From Bdellovibrionales bacterium (lineage in GTDB: Bacteria; Pseudomonadota; Alphaproteobacteria; UBA9219): DNA of 64,000 nt. Below, piece after piece: positions 25,594 through 34,348 of this stretch (positions are counted from its first letter, which is position 1; the number at the start of each line of letters is the position of its first letter). The stretch is from contig JBAZRW010000003.1 of assembly GCA_041662785.1 (NCBI GenBank), positions 62,001 through 126,000 on the forward strand, read 5' to 3'. The notes beneath the pieces are model-generated. The model saw nothing but the letters and a program-made list of their open reading frames with translations, had not been told where the DNA came from and did no database searches. A program made the translations under genes and the position numbers.

Positions 25594-26502
25594 ATGAAAA
25601 AGACCGAACACACAACGACCCATGCGGGCTTTGTTGCCATTCTTGGCGCGCCGAACGCGGGGAAGTCCACGCTCCTCAACCAACTGCTGGGCGAGAAGCT
25701 TTCCATCGTCACGCGTAAGGCGCAGACGACGCGCATACGCGTTCTTGGCCTGATGACCGAAGGCGACACACAGATCGGCATGATCGACACGCCGGGTCTT
25801 TTCCAGCCGAAAAGCAAGCTGGAACGTGCGATGGTGCAAACCGCGTGGGATAGCCTTGAAGGGGCCGACCTTGTCTTGTTGATCGTCGATGCGGCCTCGC
25901 GCCAGCCGGATGCGAAGGTTGAGGCGATTGTCGAAGAACTCACCAAGCGCCAGCAAAAGGCGACGCTTATCTTGAACAAGGTGGATAAGGTCAGGGTCGA
26001 GAAACTTTTGCCCTTGGCCGAGCGTTTGCACGACACCGCGATGTTTGATGAGGTCTTTATGCTCTCGGCGCTGAATGGCGATGGGGTGGAGAAGCTCAAG
26101 GCCAAGCTGTTCGCCGCGATGCCAGAAGGGCCGTGGCACTTTCCCGAAGACCAGCTGACAGACGTATCCGAGCGCCTTTTGGCCGCCGAAATCACGCGCG
26201 AAAAGTTGTTCGAGCAAATTCACGACGAGTTGCCCTATGGCGCGGCCGTTGTTCCCGAAAGCTGGGAGGAGCGCAAGGATGGCTCGGTCGTGATCCGACA
26301 GACAATTTTGGTCACAAAACCAACGCACCGCGCGATGGTTTTGGGCAAGAACGGCTCGCGCATTAAGGAAATCGGCTCTGCCGCCCGCGCCGACCTGACC
26401 GAGCAGCTGGGCCGCCCCGTCCATTTGTTTCTAGAGGTCAAGGCTGACGAACGCTGGCAGGAGCGCGGGGAATTCTACCGCCTCTTCGGCCTGCAGGGGT
26501 GA
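25594..26502 (+). CDS. era: GTPase Era
   Basis: Essential GTPase that binds 16S rRNA and helps 30S assembly. 302 residues: G1 GAPNAGKST, G2 region KAQTTR, G3 DTPG, G4 NKVD, and a C-terminal KH RNA-binding domain with VLGKNGSRIKEIG. ATG 25594 is preferred (AGGAA upstream, and residues before it lack family character). A short GGGGG-ATT-CCCCC hairpin at 26509-26521 follows the stop. Confidence 0.95.
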   Translation: MKKTEHTTTHAGFVAILGAPNAGKSTLLNQLLGEKLSIVTRKAQTTRIRVLGLMTEGDTQIGMIDTPGLFQPKSKLERAMVQTAWDSLEGADLVLLIVDAASRQPDAKVEAIVEELTKRQQKATLILNKVDKVRVEKLLPLAERLHDTAMFDEVFMLSALNGDGVEKLKAKLFAAMPEGPWHFPEDQLTDVSERLLAAEITREKLFEQIHDELPYGAAVVPESWEERKDGSVVIRQTILVTKPTHRAMVLGKNGSRIKEIGSAARADLTEQLGRPVHLFLEVKADERWQERGEFYRLFGLQG

Positions 26503-26580
26503 GTAGGGGGGGGATTCCCCCATTAAAATACCGTCCCGCCTAAAAAACCCCTTTCATCATTTGTTAAAAGTGCCCTATTA

Positions 26581-26588
26581 TTAACCAT
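26581..26588 (+). promoter_or_regulatory. TTAACCAT octamer upstream of the hydrogenase operon
   Basis: The octamer TTAACCAT, the short form of the CtrA recognition sequence in Caulobacter, lies 70 bp before the first hydrogenase start. The same octamer lies 95-117 bp upstream of three other gene starts in this window. Function is inferred from the match alone. Confidence 0.25.
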
Positions 26589-26657
26589 AACGGGGGTTTG
26601 TTGATTCGCTTGAATCTATTGCCTCTTGGTTAAGGTCGCTTTTGGGGGAGGTGTGAT

Positions 26658-27872
26658 TTGACTCACGCTCACGGTTCTACAGGTTCTTCGCATGCTAAGG
26701 CGCCCGCTGGCGCGAAAGGCTCTCCGATAGCGATAGGCACGAAGGTCGTTATGGATGAGGCTGGGCTTGCCTCCCTGATCACGTTGCTTACCAAGGTAGG
26801 CTATCAGCCCATCGGCCCCAAGGCGCGTGACGGCGCGATTGTCTACGAAGAAATTGAATCCCTTTCTGACCTTCCTGTCGGCTTTGCCGATGAGCAAGAG
26901 GGCGGCAAGTATCGCCTTGTCGCGGGAACCAAAGGCTCATTCTTTGAGTATCTTGTCGGCCCGACCAGCTGGAAGCGCTATCTGTTCCCTCCCACCCACA
27001 AATTGTGGGGCGCTGAGCAAAAGGGCAACGGCTTTGAGATTGATAAGGCCAAGGCCGATGTGCCTGCCTATGCCTTTATCGGCGTGCGTTCGTGCGAGCT
27101 GAACGCGATGAAGATTCAAGACAAGGTTTTTGGTTTTGGCCGCGAGGATAATAATGGCGCGGGGATTTTCTCGGATCCCAATTATGTTGCTCGACGTAGC
27201 AAGGCGTTGATCATCGCGGTTAACTGCTCACGCGCTGGCAAGACTTGTTTCTGCACGTCTATGGGCGGCGATCCCCATGTTAAGGAAGATCAAGGCTTCG
27301 ATTTGGCGCTGACCGAATTTGCGCCCCAGCAAACGCACGAGTTTATGGTTGAGGTTGGCAGTGAGCGGGGTCGTTTGATCCTAGAGCTTCTTCCTTACCG
27401 CGCCGTAACGTCTCATGACACCGACAGGGCAGCTTCGCAGGCGCGTAAGGCGCGTAGCGAAATGGGCCGCAAGATGCCGCCTGATATTAAGGACGTGTTA
27501 AAGCGCAATCTGGATCACAAGCGTTGGGACGATGTGGCCAGCCGCTGCCTGTCCTGCGCCAACTGCACGATGGTCTGCCCCACCTGTTTTTGCTCAACGG
27601 TGCAGGATAGCACCAATCTGACGGGCGAGAAGACCGAGCGCACGCGGTCGTGGGATTCCTGCTTCTCGGTGGATTTCAGCTATATCCATGGTGGCGCGAT
27701 CCGCCCCGAAACCAAGTCGCGCTATCGTCAGTGGATGACTCATAAATTGTCCAATTGGCATGAACAATATGGCTCGTCGGGCTGCGTTGGCTGCGGGCGA
27801 TGCATAACATGGTGCCCCGTCGGCATCGACATTACAGAAGAAGCCCGCGTGATCAAAACCACGGGAAAGTGA
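26658..27872 (+). CDS. hyhB: [NiFe] hydrogenase (group 3b) beta subunit, iron-sulfur protein
   Basis: Electron-transfer subunit of a soluble NAD(P)-linked hydrogenase (sulfhydrogenase type). 404 residues. The C-terminal third has two ferredoxin-type cluster motifs, CLSCANCTMVCPTCFC and CVGCGRCITWCPVGID; other cysteines occur in VRSCELNAM and CSRAGKTCFCTS, as in HydB/HyhB. The start is TTG 26658, with GGGGGAG 7 nt upstream and no other usable start nearby. The first 25 residues are a His/Ala/Gly-rich tail. It is first in the operon order beta-gamma-delta-alpha-protease. Confidence 0.9.
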   Translation: MTHAHGSTGSSHAKAPAGAKGSPIAIGTKVVMDEAGLASLITLLTKVGYQPIGPKARDGAIVYEEIESLSDLPVGFADEQEGGKYRLVAGTKGSFFEYLVGPTSWKRYLFPPTHKLWGAEQKGNGFEIDKAKADVPAYAFIGVRSCELNAMKIQDKVFGFGREDNNGAGIFSDPNYVARRSKALIIAVNCSRAGKTCFCTSMGGDPHVKEDQGFDLALTEFAPQQTHEFMVEVGSERGRLILELLPYRAVTSHDTDRAASQARKARSEMGRKMPPDIKDVLKRNLDHKRWDDVASRCLSCANCTMVCPTCFCSTVQDSTNLTGEKTERTRSWDSCFSVDFSYIHGGAIRPETKSRYRQWMTHKLSNWHEQYGSSGCVGCGRCITWCPVGIDITEEARVIKTTGK

Positions 27873-27906
27873 TCTTTGGAACTCATCAAAAAATAGGATG
27901 CGCAGC

Positions 27907-28785
27907 ATGACCGAGGCCGCCCCAACAAAGAAAAAGCATCATTGCACTTGCCACTCTGGCGACGCCAGCCCGATGCACCCGCGTCCCTTTAAGGTTGTTA
28001 AAATCTGGAAAGAGCTTTCCGATACGTTTAGCATGTCTCTTGTGCCAGAAGATGGCCAGCCTATCGTTTTTGCGCCCGGACAGTTTAACATGCTGTACGT
28101 TTTTGGCGTCGGCGAAGTTCCTATCAGCGTGAGCGGCGATCCAACCGATCTTAGCACGCTTGTTCATACGACCCGTGCCGTGGGTAACGTCTCGCGGGCG
28201 TTGGATGCCTTGAAAGAAGGTATGTCGGTGGGTGTGCGTGGGCCTTTTGGCACGGTGTGGCCTTTGGACATTGCCGAGGGAAAAGACTTGGTTTTCGTCG
28301 CGGGTGGTATTGGCCTTGCGCCGTTGCGCCCCGTTATTTATCAAGCGATGGCGTATCGCCACAAATACCGCAACCTTGCGATCCTTTACGGCGCTCGCAC
28401 GCCCGAAGACATCCTTTTCGATAAGGAGCTGTTGCGGTGGAAGGCTCGCTTTGACATCGATGTGCAGGTGACGGTGGATCGCTCTACCGGCGATTGGGCA
28501 GGGCGCGTTGGCCTTGTGACTAAGCTGGTCGAGTGCGGCGGCTTTGATCCGGCGAATACGGTTGCCTATACCTGCGGGCCTGAAGTCATGATGCTGCATG
28601 TCGTGGACTCGCTCCACAAGCGCGGCGTGCCGCATGATCGCATCTATCTTTCTATGGAACGCAACATGAAGTGTGGCGTCGGCTTTTGCGGCCATTGTCA
28701 GTGGGGGACATCCTTTGTCTGCCGCGATGGCCCCGTGTTCCGGTTCGACACGATTGCCGATGACCTTAAAGTACGGGAGCTTTAA
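27907..28785 (+). CDS. hyhG: [NiFe] hydrogenase (group 3b) gamma subunit, FAD/NAD(P)-binding
   Basis: Ferredoxin-NADP reductase-like subunit that passes electrons between the iron-sulfur chain and NAD(P). 292 residues. FAD-binding barrel in the first half (APGQFNML, VRGPFG), an NAD(P)-binding half (VAGGIGLAPLRPV, YGARTPEDILF, TCGPEVMM) and a C-terminal [2Fe-2S] motif CGVGFCGHCQ plus a later Cys. ATG 27907 has AGGA 8 nt upstream; an in-frame ATG lies at 27898. It ends 2 nt before the next gene. Confidence 0.92.
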   Translation: MTEAAPTKKKHHCTCHSGDASPMHPRPFKVVKIWKELSDTFSMSLVPEDGQPIVFAPGQFNMLYVFGVGEVPISVSGDPTDLSTLVHTTRAVGNVSRALDALKEGMSVGVRGPFGTVWPLDIAEGKDLVFVAGGIGLAPLRPVIYQAMAYRHKYRNLAILYGARTPEDILFDKELLRWKARFDIDVQVTVDRSTGDWAGRVGLVTKLVECGGFDPANTVAYTCGPEVMMLHVVDSLHKRGVPHDRIYLSMERNMKCGVGFCGHCQWGTSFVCRDGPVFRFDTIADDLKVREL

Positions 28786-28787
28786 TC

Positions 28788-29633
28788 ATGACCGCACCCT
28801 CTGCCAAGAAAAAAGCCGCCCCCGCCGCGCCAAAGGCCAAAACGCCTGCCGCCGCGAAGCCTCATCGCGCCAAGCCCAAGGTTGCCGTGTGGAAGTTCGC
28901 TTCCTGCGACGGTTGCCAGCTTAGCCTTTTGGCGTGCGAGGATGAATTGCTGGATGTGGTGGGCGAAATCGAGATTGCCTATTTTCTTGAAGCGACGACG
29001 GCAAAGATCGATGGGCCTTACGACATTTCGCTGGTTGAGGGTTCGATCACGACCGAGCATGACCTTCACCGCCTTCGCAAGATCCGGCAAGAATCCAAGA
29101 TGCTGATCACGATTGGCGCGTGCGCGACATCGGGCGGCATTCAGGCTTTGAAAAACTTTGCGAAGGTGGATGATTATATTCGCGCCGTTTACGATCACCC
29201 CGAATTTATCGACACGCTACCGACTTCGACTCCCATCAAAGATCACGTCCCAGTGGACTTTGAGCTGCGCGGTTGCCCCATCAACAAGGCCGAGCTTTTG
29301 GAAGCTATCAGCGCCTTGCTTAACAAGCGTACGCCTAACATCGTGCACACCAGTCAGTGCATCGAATGCAAGAAAAAGGGAACCGTTTGCCTGATGGTGG
29401 CCAAGGGCGTTCCTTGCCTTGGCCCTGCAACGCATGCGGGTTGCGGCAATCTGTGTCCTTCGACAAATCGTGGGTGTTTTGGTTGCTTTGGCCCATCCGA
29501 GGCCGCCAATGGCCCCGCTCTTGCCAAGCAACTGGAGAAACTGGGCATGACGAAGCGCGAGGTTCGTGATTTCTTCCGTTCCTATAACAGCAACGCTGCG
29601 GAGTTCCGCAAAACAAGCGAAGCTTATGACTAA
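28788..29633 (+). CDS. hyhS: [NiFe] hydrogenase (group 3b) small (delta) subunit
   Basis: Carries iron-sulfur clusters that relay electrons from the Ni-Fe site. 281 residues: proximal-cluster motifs SCDGCQLSLLACEDE, GACATSGG and RGCP, then a cysteine-rich C-terminus (CIECKKKGTVC, CLGPATHAGCGNLCP, GCFGC) for further clusters. No Tat signal, so the enzyme is cytoplasmic. The first 30 residues are a Lys/Ala/Pro-rich tail unlike the rest. 2 nt follow hyhG and 27 nt precede hyhL. Confidence 0.93.
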   Translation: MTAPSAKKKAAPAAPKAKTPAAAKPHRAKPKVAVWKFASCDGCQLSLLACEDELLDVVGEIEIAYFLEATTAKIDGPYDISLVEGSITTEHDLHRLRKIRQESKMLITIGACATSGGIQALKNFAKVDDYIRAVYDHPEFIDTLPTSTPIKDHVPVDFELRGCPINKAELLEAISALLNKRTPNIVHTSQCIECKKKGTVCLMVAKGVPCLGPATHAGCGNLCPSTNRGCFGCFGPSEAANGPALAKQLEKLGMTKREVRDFFRSYNSNAAEFRKTSEAYD

Positions 29634-29660
29634 TAACCAAAAGAGATAAAGGAGCCGATC

Positions 29661-31043
29661 ATGGCCACAGCGGCGAAAACCCCCACCAAGGCAAAGGCGG
29701 CAGCGAAGGCAGCGCCCTCTAAACCATCAAAGGCGAAGAAGCCTGAGACAGGCACGCGCACCATTCAGGTGGATGAACTATCCCGCGTTGAGGGCGAGGG
29801 CGCTTTGTTTGTGCGCGTTAAGGATGGCGTGATCAAGGACTGCAAGTTCAAGATTGTGGAGCCTCCGCGCTTTTTCGAAGCGTTCCTGAAAGGCCGCAGC
29901 TATCTGGAAGTACCCGACATTACCGCACGCATTTGCGGCATTTGCCCTATGGCCTATTTGATGGGCGCACAGCAAGCGATGGAAGATGCGTTGGGCATCA
30001 CCATCACACAGCCAATCCGCGATCTGCGTCGCATCATGTATTGCGGCGAGTGGATCGAAAGCCACGTTTTGCATGCTGCGATGCTTCATGCACCCGATTT
30101 TCTGGGCCTTGACGACGCTCTTCAGTTGGCTGCGACCAACAAGGCCGTGGTGGAAAAAGCGCTCAGGCTTAAGAAACTGGGCAATGATTTGCTGGAAGTG
30201 GTCGGCGGTGGCCGCGCCATTCATCCGATCAACACGCGCGTTGGTGGCTTTTACAAAGTGCCCACCAAAAAAGCTTTGCGCGGCATGATGGATGAATTGA
30301 AGTGGGGGATCGAAGCCTCCATTGATCTGGCCAAACTTTTTGGAACGTTCACGTTCCCTGATTTTGAATACGACTATCACTGCGTCGCGCTGCATCACCC
30401 CGATGAATACGCGATCGTGGAAGGCGACGTGATCAGCAATCGCGGCATTCATATTCCCGTTCGCGAGTTCCATGAAGTGTTCCAAGAATCGCATGTCGCG
30501 CACTCAACGGCGCTTCGTGGTTCATCGCGTGGTGATAATGAGCCCTATTTGGCGGGGCCAAACGCGCGGTACAACCTTAACTACAAACAGCTCTCCAAGC
30601 TCGCCAAGCAAACCGCCAAAGAAATCGGTCTGGGCGAGATCGTCAACAATCCCTTTAAAAGTATCTTGGTGCGCATGGTCGAAACCGTCTATGCGTGCGA
30701 GGAAGCCTTGCGTCTTATCAAGGCGTATGAGGAGCCGGACGTGGCCTATGTCGAAGGACGCCCCCGCGCCAGTGAAGGCTTTGGTATGACGGAAGCGCCG
30801 CGCGGCGTTTGCTATCATTCCTATAAGCTGGACAGCGAGGGACGCGTTTTGAAGGCTGTCATATCCTCCCCCACTGCGCAAAACCAGCCGCAGATTGAGC
30901 GCGATTTGCACGGTGTGGTGGAACGCAGCCTTGATCTGGATGATGAGGCTTTGAAACAGCGTTGCGAGTTAACAATCCGCAACTATGATCCCTGCATCTC
31001 CTGTTCGGCCCACTTCCTGACTCTGACGATGGTGCGGGAATAA
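29661..31043 (+). CDS. hyhL: [NiFe] hydrogenase (group 3b) large (alpha) subunit
   Basis: Holds the Ni-Fe active site. 460 residues. N-terminal ligand motif RICGICP and C-terminal DPCISCSAH give the four cysteine ligands. The residues after the final His (FLTLTMVRE) are the peptide expected to be removed by the protease encoded next. As in the small subunit, the first 35 residues are a Lys/Ala/Pro/Thr-rich tail resembling histone H1 tails, which is unusual. GGAG lies upstream of the ATG. 7 nt separate it from the protease gene. Confidence 0.95.
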   Translation: MATAAKTPTKAKAAAKAAPSKPSKAKKPETGTRTIQVDELSRVEGEGALFVRVKDGVIKDCKFKIVEPPRFFEAFLKGRSYLEVPDITARICGICPMAYLMGAQQAMEDALGITITQPIRDLRRIMYCGEWIESHVLHAAMLHAPDFLGLDDALQLAATNKAVVEKALRLKKLGNDLLEVVGGGRAIHPINTRVGGFYKVPTKKALRGMMDELKWGIEASIDLAKLFGTFTFPDFEYDYHCVALHHPDEYAIVEGDVISNRGIHIPVREFHEVFQESHVAHSTALRGSSRGDNEPYLAGPNARYNLNYKQLSKLAKQTAKEIGLGEIVNNPFKSILVRMVETVYACEEALRLIKAYEEPDVAYVEGRPRASEGFGMTEAPRGVCYHSYKLDSEGRVLKAVISSPTAQNQPQIERDLHGVVERSLDLDDEALKQRCELTIRNYDPCISCSAHFLTLTMVRE

Positions 31044-31050
31044 AAAGGGT

Positions 31051-31512
31051 ATGACGATCCTTTTTCTTGGCGTTGGCAATTTGCACCGCGCGGATGATAG
31101 CGTAGGGCCTGCGCTGGCGGAAAAGCTGGCCGCCGATAAGACTTTCATGCAAAAGGGCGTGGAGGTTCAGCCTCACAGTGGCGAGGGCGTGTCGCTTATG
31201 CATGTGTGGGCGGGCGCGGAGCGTGTCGTGATTGTGGACGCGATGAAGTCGGGCGCGACGGTCGGCTCGATCCACCGGTTTGACGCCATCAATGAGCCTT
31301 TGCACCACGATGTTTTCCGCTACTCCAGCCATCTGTTCGGCCTTGCCGAGGCAACCGAGATGGCGCGGGCGCTGGGCAGTCTTCCTAAGGCCATGATTAT
31401 CTATGGCATTGAGGGGTATGAGTTCACCTTTGGCGAAGCCATGTCGCCCACCGTTGCCAAAGCGCTTAAAAAGGTCGAGAAAGCCGTCCGCAAAGAATTT
31501 GATGATTTGTGA
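31051..31512 (+). CDS. Hydrogenase maturation endopeptidase
   Basis: Nickel-checking protease (HyaD/HoxM/FrxA family) that trims the large-subunit C-terminus after metal insertion. 153 residues with the family start FLGVGNLHRADDSVG (acidic metal ligand in ADDSVG), the VIVDAMKSGA strand and a conserved His in YSSHLFGLAEA. It is last in the hydrogenase operon. Its position and pairing with HyhL indicate a dedicated protease. Confidence 0.92.
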   Translation: MTILFLGVGNLHRADDSVGPALAEKLAADKTFMQKGVEVQPHSGEGVSLMHVWAGAERVVIVDAMKSGATVGSIHRFDAINEPLHHDVFRYSSHLFGLAEATEMARALGSLPKAMIIYGIEGYEFTFGEAMSPTVAKALKKVEKAVRKEFDDL

Positions 31513-31566
31513 AATCTTTGGAGCCGTTATCTTTGTCTTTTTTTGTCATCCGCTCCCTCCCATTGG

Positions 31567-31682
31567 CGTCATCCCCGCGAAAGCGGGGATCCCGTTTGTT
31601 TTGGTGTGATAAACAAGAAGCCTTGTCCTAATTGGAAAAAGCATAAAAAGAAAACTGGATCCCCGCTTTCGCGGGGATGACG
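31567..31682. repeat. Paired inverted palindromic repeat units
   Basis: Two units in opposite orientation: 31567-31597 (CGTCATCCCCGCGAAAGCGG then GGATCCCGTTT) and 31651-31682 (its reverse complement with one change, ..ACTGGATCCCCGC). The 53-bp spacer is AT-rich. Each unit is itself a palindrome and the pair could fold into one long stem. It lies between the hydrogenase protease gene and hypA. The same unit recurs near 21.3, 21.7, 56.8 and 58.5 kb. Confidence 0.85.
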
Positions 31683-31707
31683 GAAAGCTTAGTAAGAAGA
31701 GGCCGCC

Positions 31708-31950
31708 ATGCACGAAGTATCGCTTTGCGAAAGCATCGTCAAAATTGTTCAAAAACAGGCTGAAAAGGACGGCTTTTCGCGTGTCGTCAGCGTGACCTTG
31801 TCAATCGGGGAGCGTTCGGGCGCGAGCATTGAGGCCTTAGATTTCTGCTTCCCCATGGTGGCCAAAGGCACGATCGCGGAAGGCGCAACGCTCGCTTTTA
31901 CCCGATCCGAGGATGACTCCCTGCGCGTCGCCTCACTAGAGGTGGGGTGA
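31708..31950 (+). CDS. hypA: HypA-like nickel metallochaperone lacking the zinc-finger domain
   Basis: HypA delivers nickel to [NiFe] hydrogenases. The 80 residues align with the HypA nickel-binding domain: MHEVSLCES (His2 and Glu3 contribute Ni ligands), GFSRV, SIGERSGASIEALDFCF and KGTIAEGATLAF. A normal HypA (about 113 residues) then has a Cys-x2-Cys..Cys-x2-Cys zinc finger. Here the chain passes straight from TLAFTR to SEDDSLRVASLEVG, which matches the family's extreme C-terminus. The zinc finger therefore appears cleanly removed in frame. It may still bind nickel, or may be decaying. No hypB-F genes are in the window. Confidence 0.8.
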   Translation: MHEVSLCESIVKIVQKQAEKDGFSRVVSVTLSIGERSGASIEALDFCFPMVAKGTIAEGATLAFTRSEDDSLRVASLEVG

Positions 31951-31956
31951 GAACAG

Positions 31957-32916
31957 TTAGGCGTGAAGGCTGTGGATCTTGTTTGCTTTTTTAAAATGCA
32001 TCATCATGTAGGCATTGGGGTGTGAACGCCACATCAGGTTCTCTCGGCCAATCAGCTCAAGGCCAGCGCCTTGGGCGGCTTTTACGAGGGCCTCGTCGCT
32101 CCAATGGGTATCCATAAGGCTTGCAAAGCAAGGCAGGCCATTCCTATCAAGCGCGTTGAAAGTTACCTTCATAGGTGTTCCGTCTTTGAGGGCGAACCGT
32201 GGAAGACACGAAAGGGCGATATACCCATCATCATCCCCTAAAATCTCTGGGTTCGAGGCTGCTTCAAGGATAGCGGGCGGAACATCATTTATGTGGATGC
32301 AGTTTTGGTAATGTTCCGGCGTGTCGGCGACATGATTGGAAGGACACCCCACCAAGATGGCATGGCCATTAGGGGCTAACATGGAAGAAACAGCGCCGAA
32401 CAAATTATTCTGTAAATTTTCAAAGGGCTGAAAGTGGTAATGGACATGAACCATCGACACAAGTTCACATTGGCCAAGAATAGAGGTTGGAACTTTATTG
32501 TTATAGCGCACAATGCCTTTTGAAATAAGATTATTGGGGGTCTTGCTGAAGGCCATTTTCAACATGTCGGGTGATGTATCGATGCCATAAACATCGGTAA
32601 AGCCTAAGGAAGGAAGACGCTTGGTCAGCCAACCGGTTCCACAACCAAAGTCGACGGCAATTCTTTTTCTGGCGCATGCTCCTTCTGCTGCCGAAGGCTC
32701 GGCTTGCCTTAGAAAACCAGCCATATAGCCGTAATACAGTTCTGGTCGACCTGTATCCTCGTTAAAAATATCGAAAAATTCAGCTGTTTTCTTGTCGTAT
32801 TGATTATCTTCGCGAGGCGCAGCAATAAGGCTTTGAGCATGGGACGGCTTTGCGCCCATCGCTTCACGATGGCCGTAGAGACTTCCCTCCACTTTTCTTT
32901 CAGCGCCTGTTAGCAT
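31957..32916 (-). CDS. SAM-dependent methyltransferase
   Basis: 319 residues. A class I methyltransferase fold is shown by motif I AVDFGCGTGWLTKRL, the acidic motif II VYGIDTSPDML and a motif IV-like strand ELVSMVHVHYHF. The substrate is unknown. I chose ATG 32916 (AAGAAAG upstream). A longer TTG-initiated form to 32970 would overlap the upstream regulator gene. It appears to be expressed from the same leftward unit as the XRE regulator, whose stop lies 23 bp upstream, so the pair probably works together. Confidence 0.75.
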   Translation of the reverse strand: MLTGAERKVEGSLYGHREAMGAKPSHAQSLIAAPREDNQYDKKTAEFFDIFNEDTGRPELYYGYMAGFLRQAEPSAAEGACARKRIAVDFGCGTGWLTKRLPSLGFTDVYGIDTSPDMLKMAFSKTPNNLISKGIVRYNNKVPTSILGQCELVSMVHVHYHFQPFENLQNNLFGAVSSMLAPNGHAILVGCPSNHVADTPEHYQNCIHINDVPPAILEAASNPEILGDDDGYIALSCLPRFALKDGTPMKVTFNALDRNGLPCFASLMDTHWSDEALVKAAQGAGLELIGRENLMWRSHPNAYMMMHFKKANKIHSLHA

Positions 32917-32939
32917 TTCTATCTTTCTTGTTCTAAAAA

Positions 32940-33587
32940 CTATTCTGCTATGTCTTGTGAGAGCTTCCAAAGCGCATCAAATTGTGATCGATAGGCATTG
33001 GCGACGCTTTCGGATTTAATGGCGACGACTTTGGGGAAAGAAGGTCCTTCCCCGTAGATAATGAAATCAAACCTGTTTTCATAAACGCTAAAGGGAATCG
33101 TAAACGCCATTTGCGGCAATTTCCGATAGCGAATATACTTTGTGACCATAACATTGACGCCCTCAACGACGAGTGCTTTGAAGTCAAGTTTTTCTAGCTT
33201 TGACATTCTTTGCAGATGCATTTTGGCGTAGTCTCCAAGCGCGTCGATAAATTCTTTATCATTATTACCAAAGATATAGATTCTGCGATCTTGGGGATTA
33301 TTTAAAAGGATTTTGTAAATATCGTCGGCATAGCGACGAAAATCAGCTGTTCCCTCATAATTGATCACAATGTTGACGTTCTTCCTCACTCCGTCATGTT
33401 CTGTAAACTCGACGTTATGCTCGGCGAAGGCCTTCACAATGGCGCTGATGGTGGAGTCTTGGGGCATATAGACGCCGTGCTCGATGTTCTTGATCGTTTC
33501 GGCGGACAAGCCAGAGGCCTTGGCCAACTCGGATCTGGTCCAATCCAAAAGGCCGCGGGCGGCGCGTAGTTGAGCAGCGGTAATCAT
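32940..33587 (-). CDS. XRE-family transcriptional regulator with C-terminal sensor-like domain
   Basis: 215 residues. The N-terminal Cro/CI-type helix-turn-helix (about 1-62) reads AAQLRAARGLLDWTRSELAKASGLS and TIKNIEHG. The C-terminal 150 residues are an alpha/beta domain (IYIFGNNDKEFIDAL, FDFIIYGEGPSFPKVVAIKS) resembling TrmB/phospholipase-D-like effector domains of regulators; no ligand can be named. It is upstream of and co-oriented with the methyltransferase gene. Confidence 0.8.
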   Translation of the reverse strand: MITAAQLRAARGLLDWTRSELAKASGLSAETIKNIEHGVYMPQDSTISAIVKAFAEHNVEFTEHDGVRKNVNIVINYEGTADFRRYADDIYKILLNNPQDRRIYIFGNNDKEFIDALGDYAKMHLQRMSKLEKLDFKALVVEGVNVMVTKYIRYRKLPQMAFTIPFSVYENRFDFIIYGEGPSFPKVVAIKSESVANAYRSQFDALWKLSQDIAE

Positions 33588-33860
33588 TGTTGTGAAAGCG
33601 TTCCTATGTTTTACCCATCATCCATACCGTTTTTTCGCGGGAAAGTTCAAGCTTTCTATTATTTTCATCAAATCATTTTCGCGATTTTGAGGGGTTCTTG
33701 CCGAAGTAAGGTTAACAGACTGTTTTTCATGGAAAAAGGGGATGTGAAACTAATAATAATGATTTACTTGAGAATGGGCGCTCGTTATAGGGGGCTATAC
33801 GCCTCCGCTTGAGGGGCTAGGGGGCCACAAGCGCACGCCGACATTACAAGGGATTGGGAT

Positions 33861-34190
33861 ATGACGAAAGAAGACTTACAGTCTGTTATTATGAGCATGA
33901 AGGCTCAGACAAGCGCGTCGCAGGCTTGTGAAGTAGGGGCTTGCTGTGATCTTAAAACAGGCTGGATGCGTCATGATCATCAATCCGTTTTTCCCATTGG
34001 GGTAGAGCAGGTTGTTTCCTTGACGGCGCTTGTTTCCTATGTCGCCCATAAAACAGAGCGAAGCGAATTTCGGGTCGAACGCGAGTTATCCAATCATTTC
34101 TGCGTTCCCAACCTTAAATGCCTTCCTGTTGAGCTTTATGACAAGGCTTTGCGCTATATTGTCGAACAAGTCCCCGCCAACCACGCCTAA
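33861..34190 (+). CDS. Unknown small soluble protein
   Basis: 109 residues, not recognised. Five cysteines (CEVGACCDLK near residue 25, then FCVPNLKC) and several His may bind metal, but spacing does not match a known finger. No signal peptide. AAGGGA lies about 9 nt before the ATG. It stands alone between the divergent regulator and secY. The 33588-33860 gap before it is AT-rich with no recognisable element. Confidence 0.6.
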   Translation: MTKEDLQSVIMSMKAQTSASQACEVGACCDLKTGWMRHDHQSVFPIGVEQVVSLTALVSYVAHKTERSEFRVERELSNHFCVPNLKCLPVELYDKALRYIVEQVPANHA

Positions 34191-34348
34191 TTCCTCTTTT
34201 TTCTCCCCTAATCCCCTCCCATTTTCACACTTTGCACAACGGATCAAGCGGTGCTAGATTGCCACGCGCTCTGGCTTTCTTGCGATTCTCGCGGGGTAAG
34301 GCAGCGTGTTTGTTGTTTTCCATCCTTTTTCTTTGAGTGACATACATC

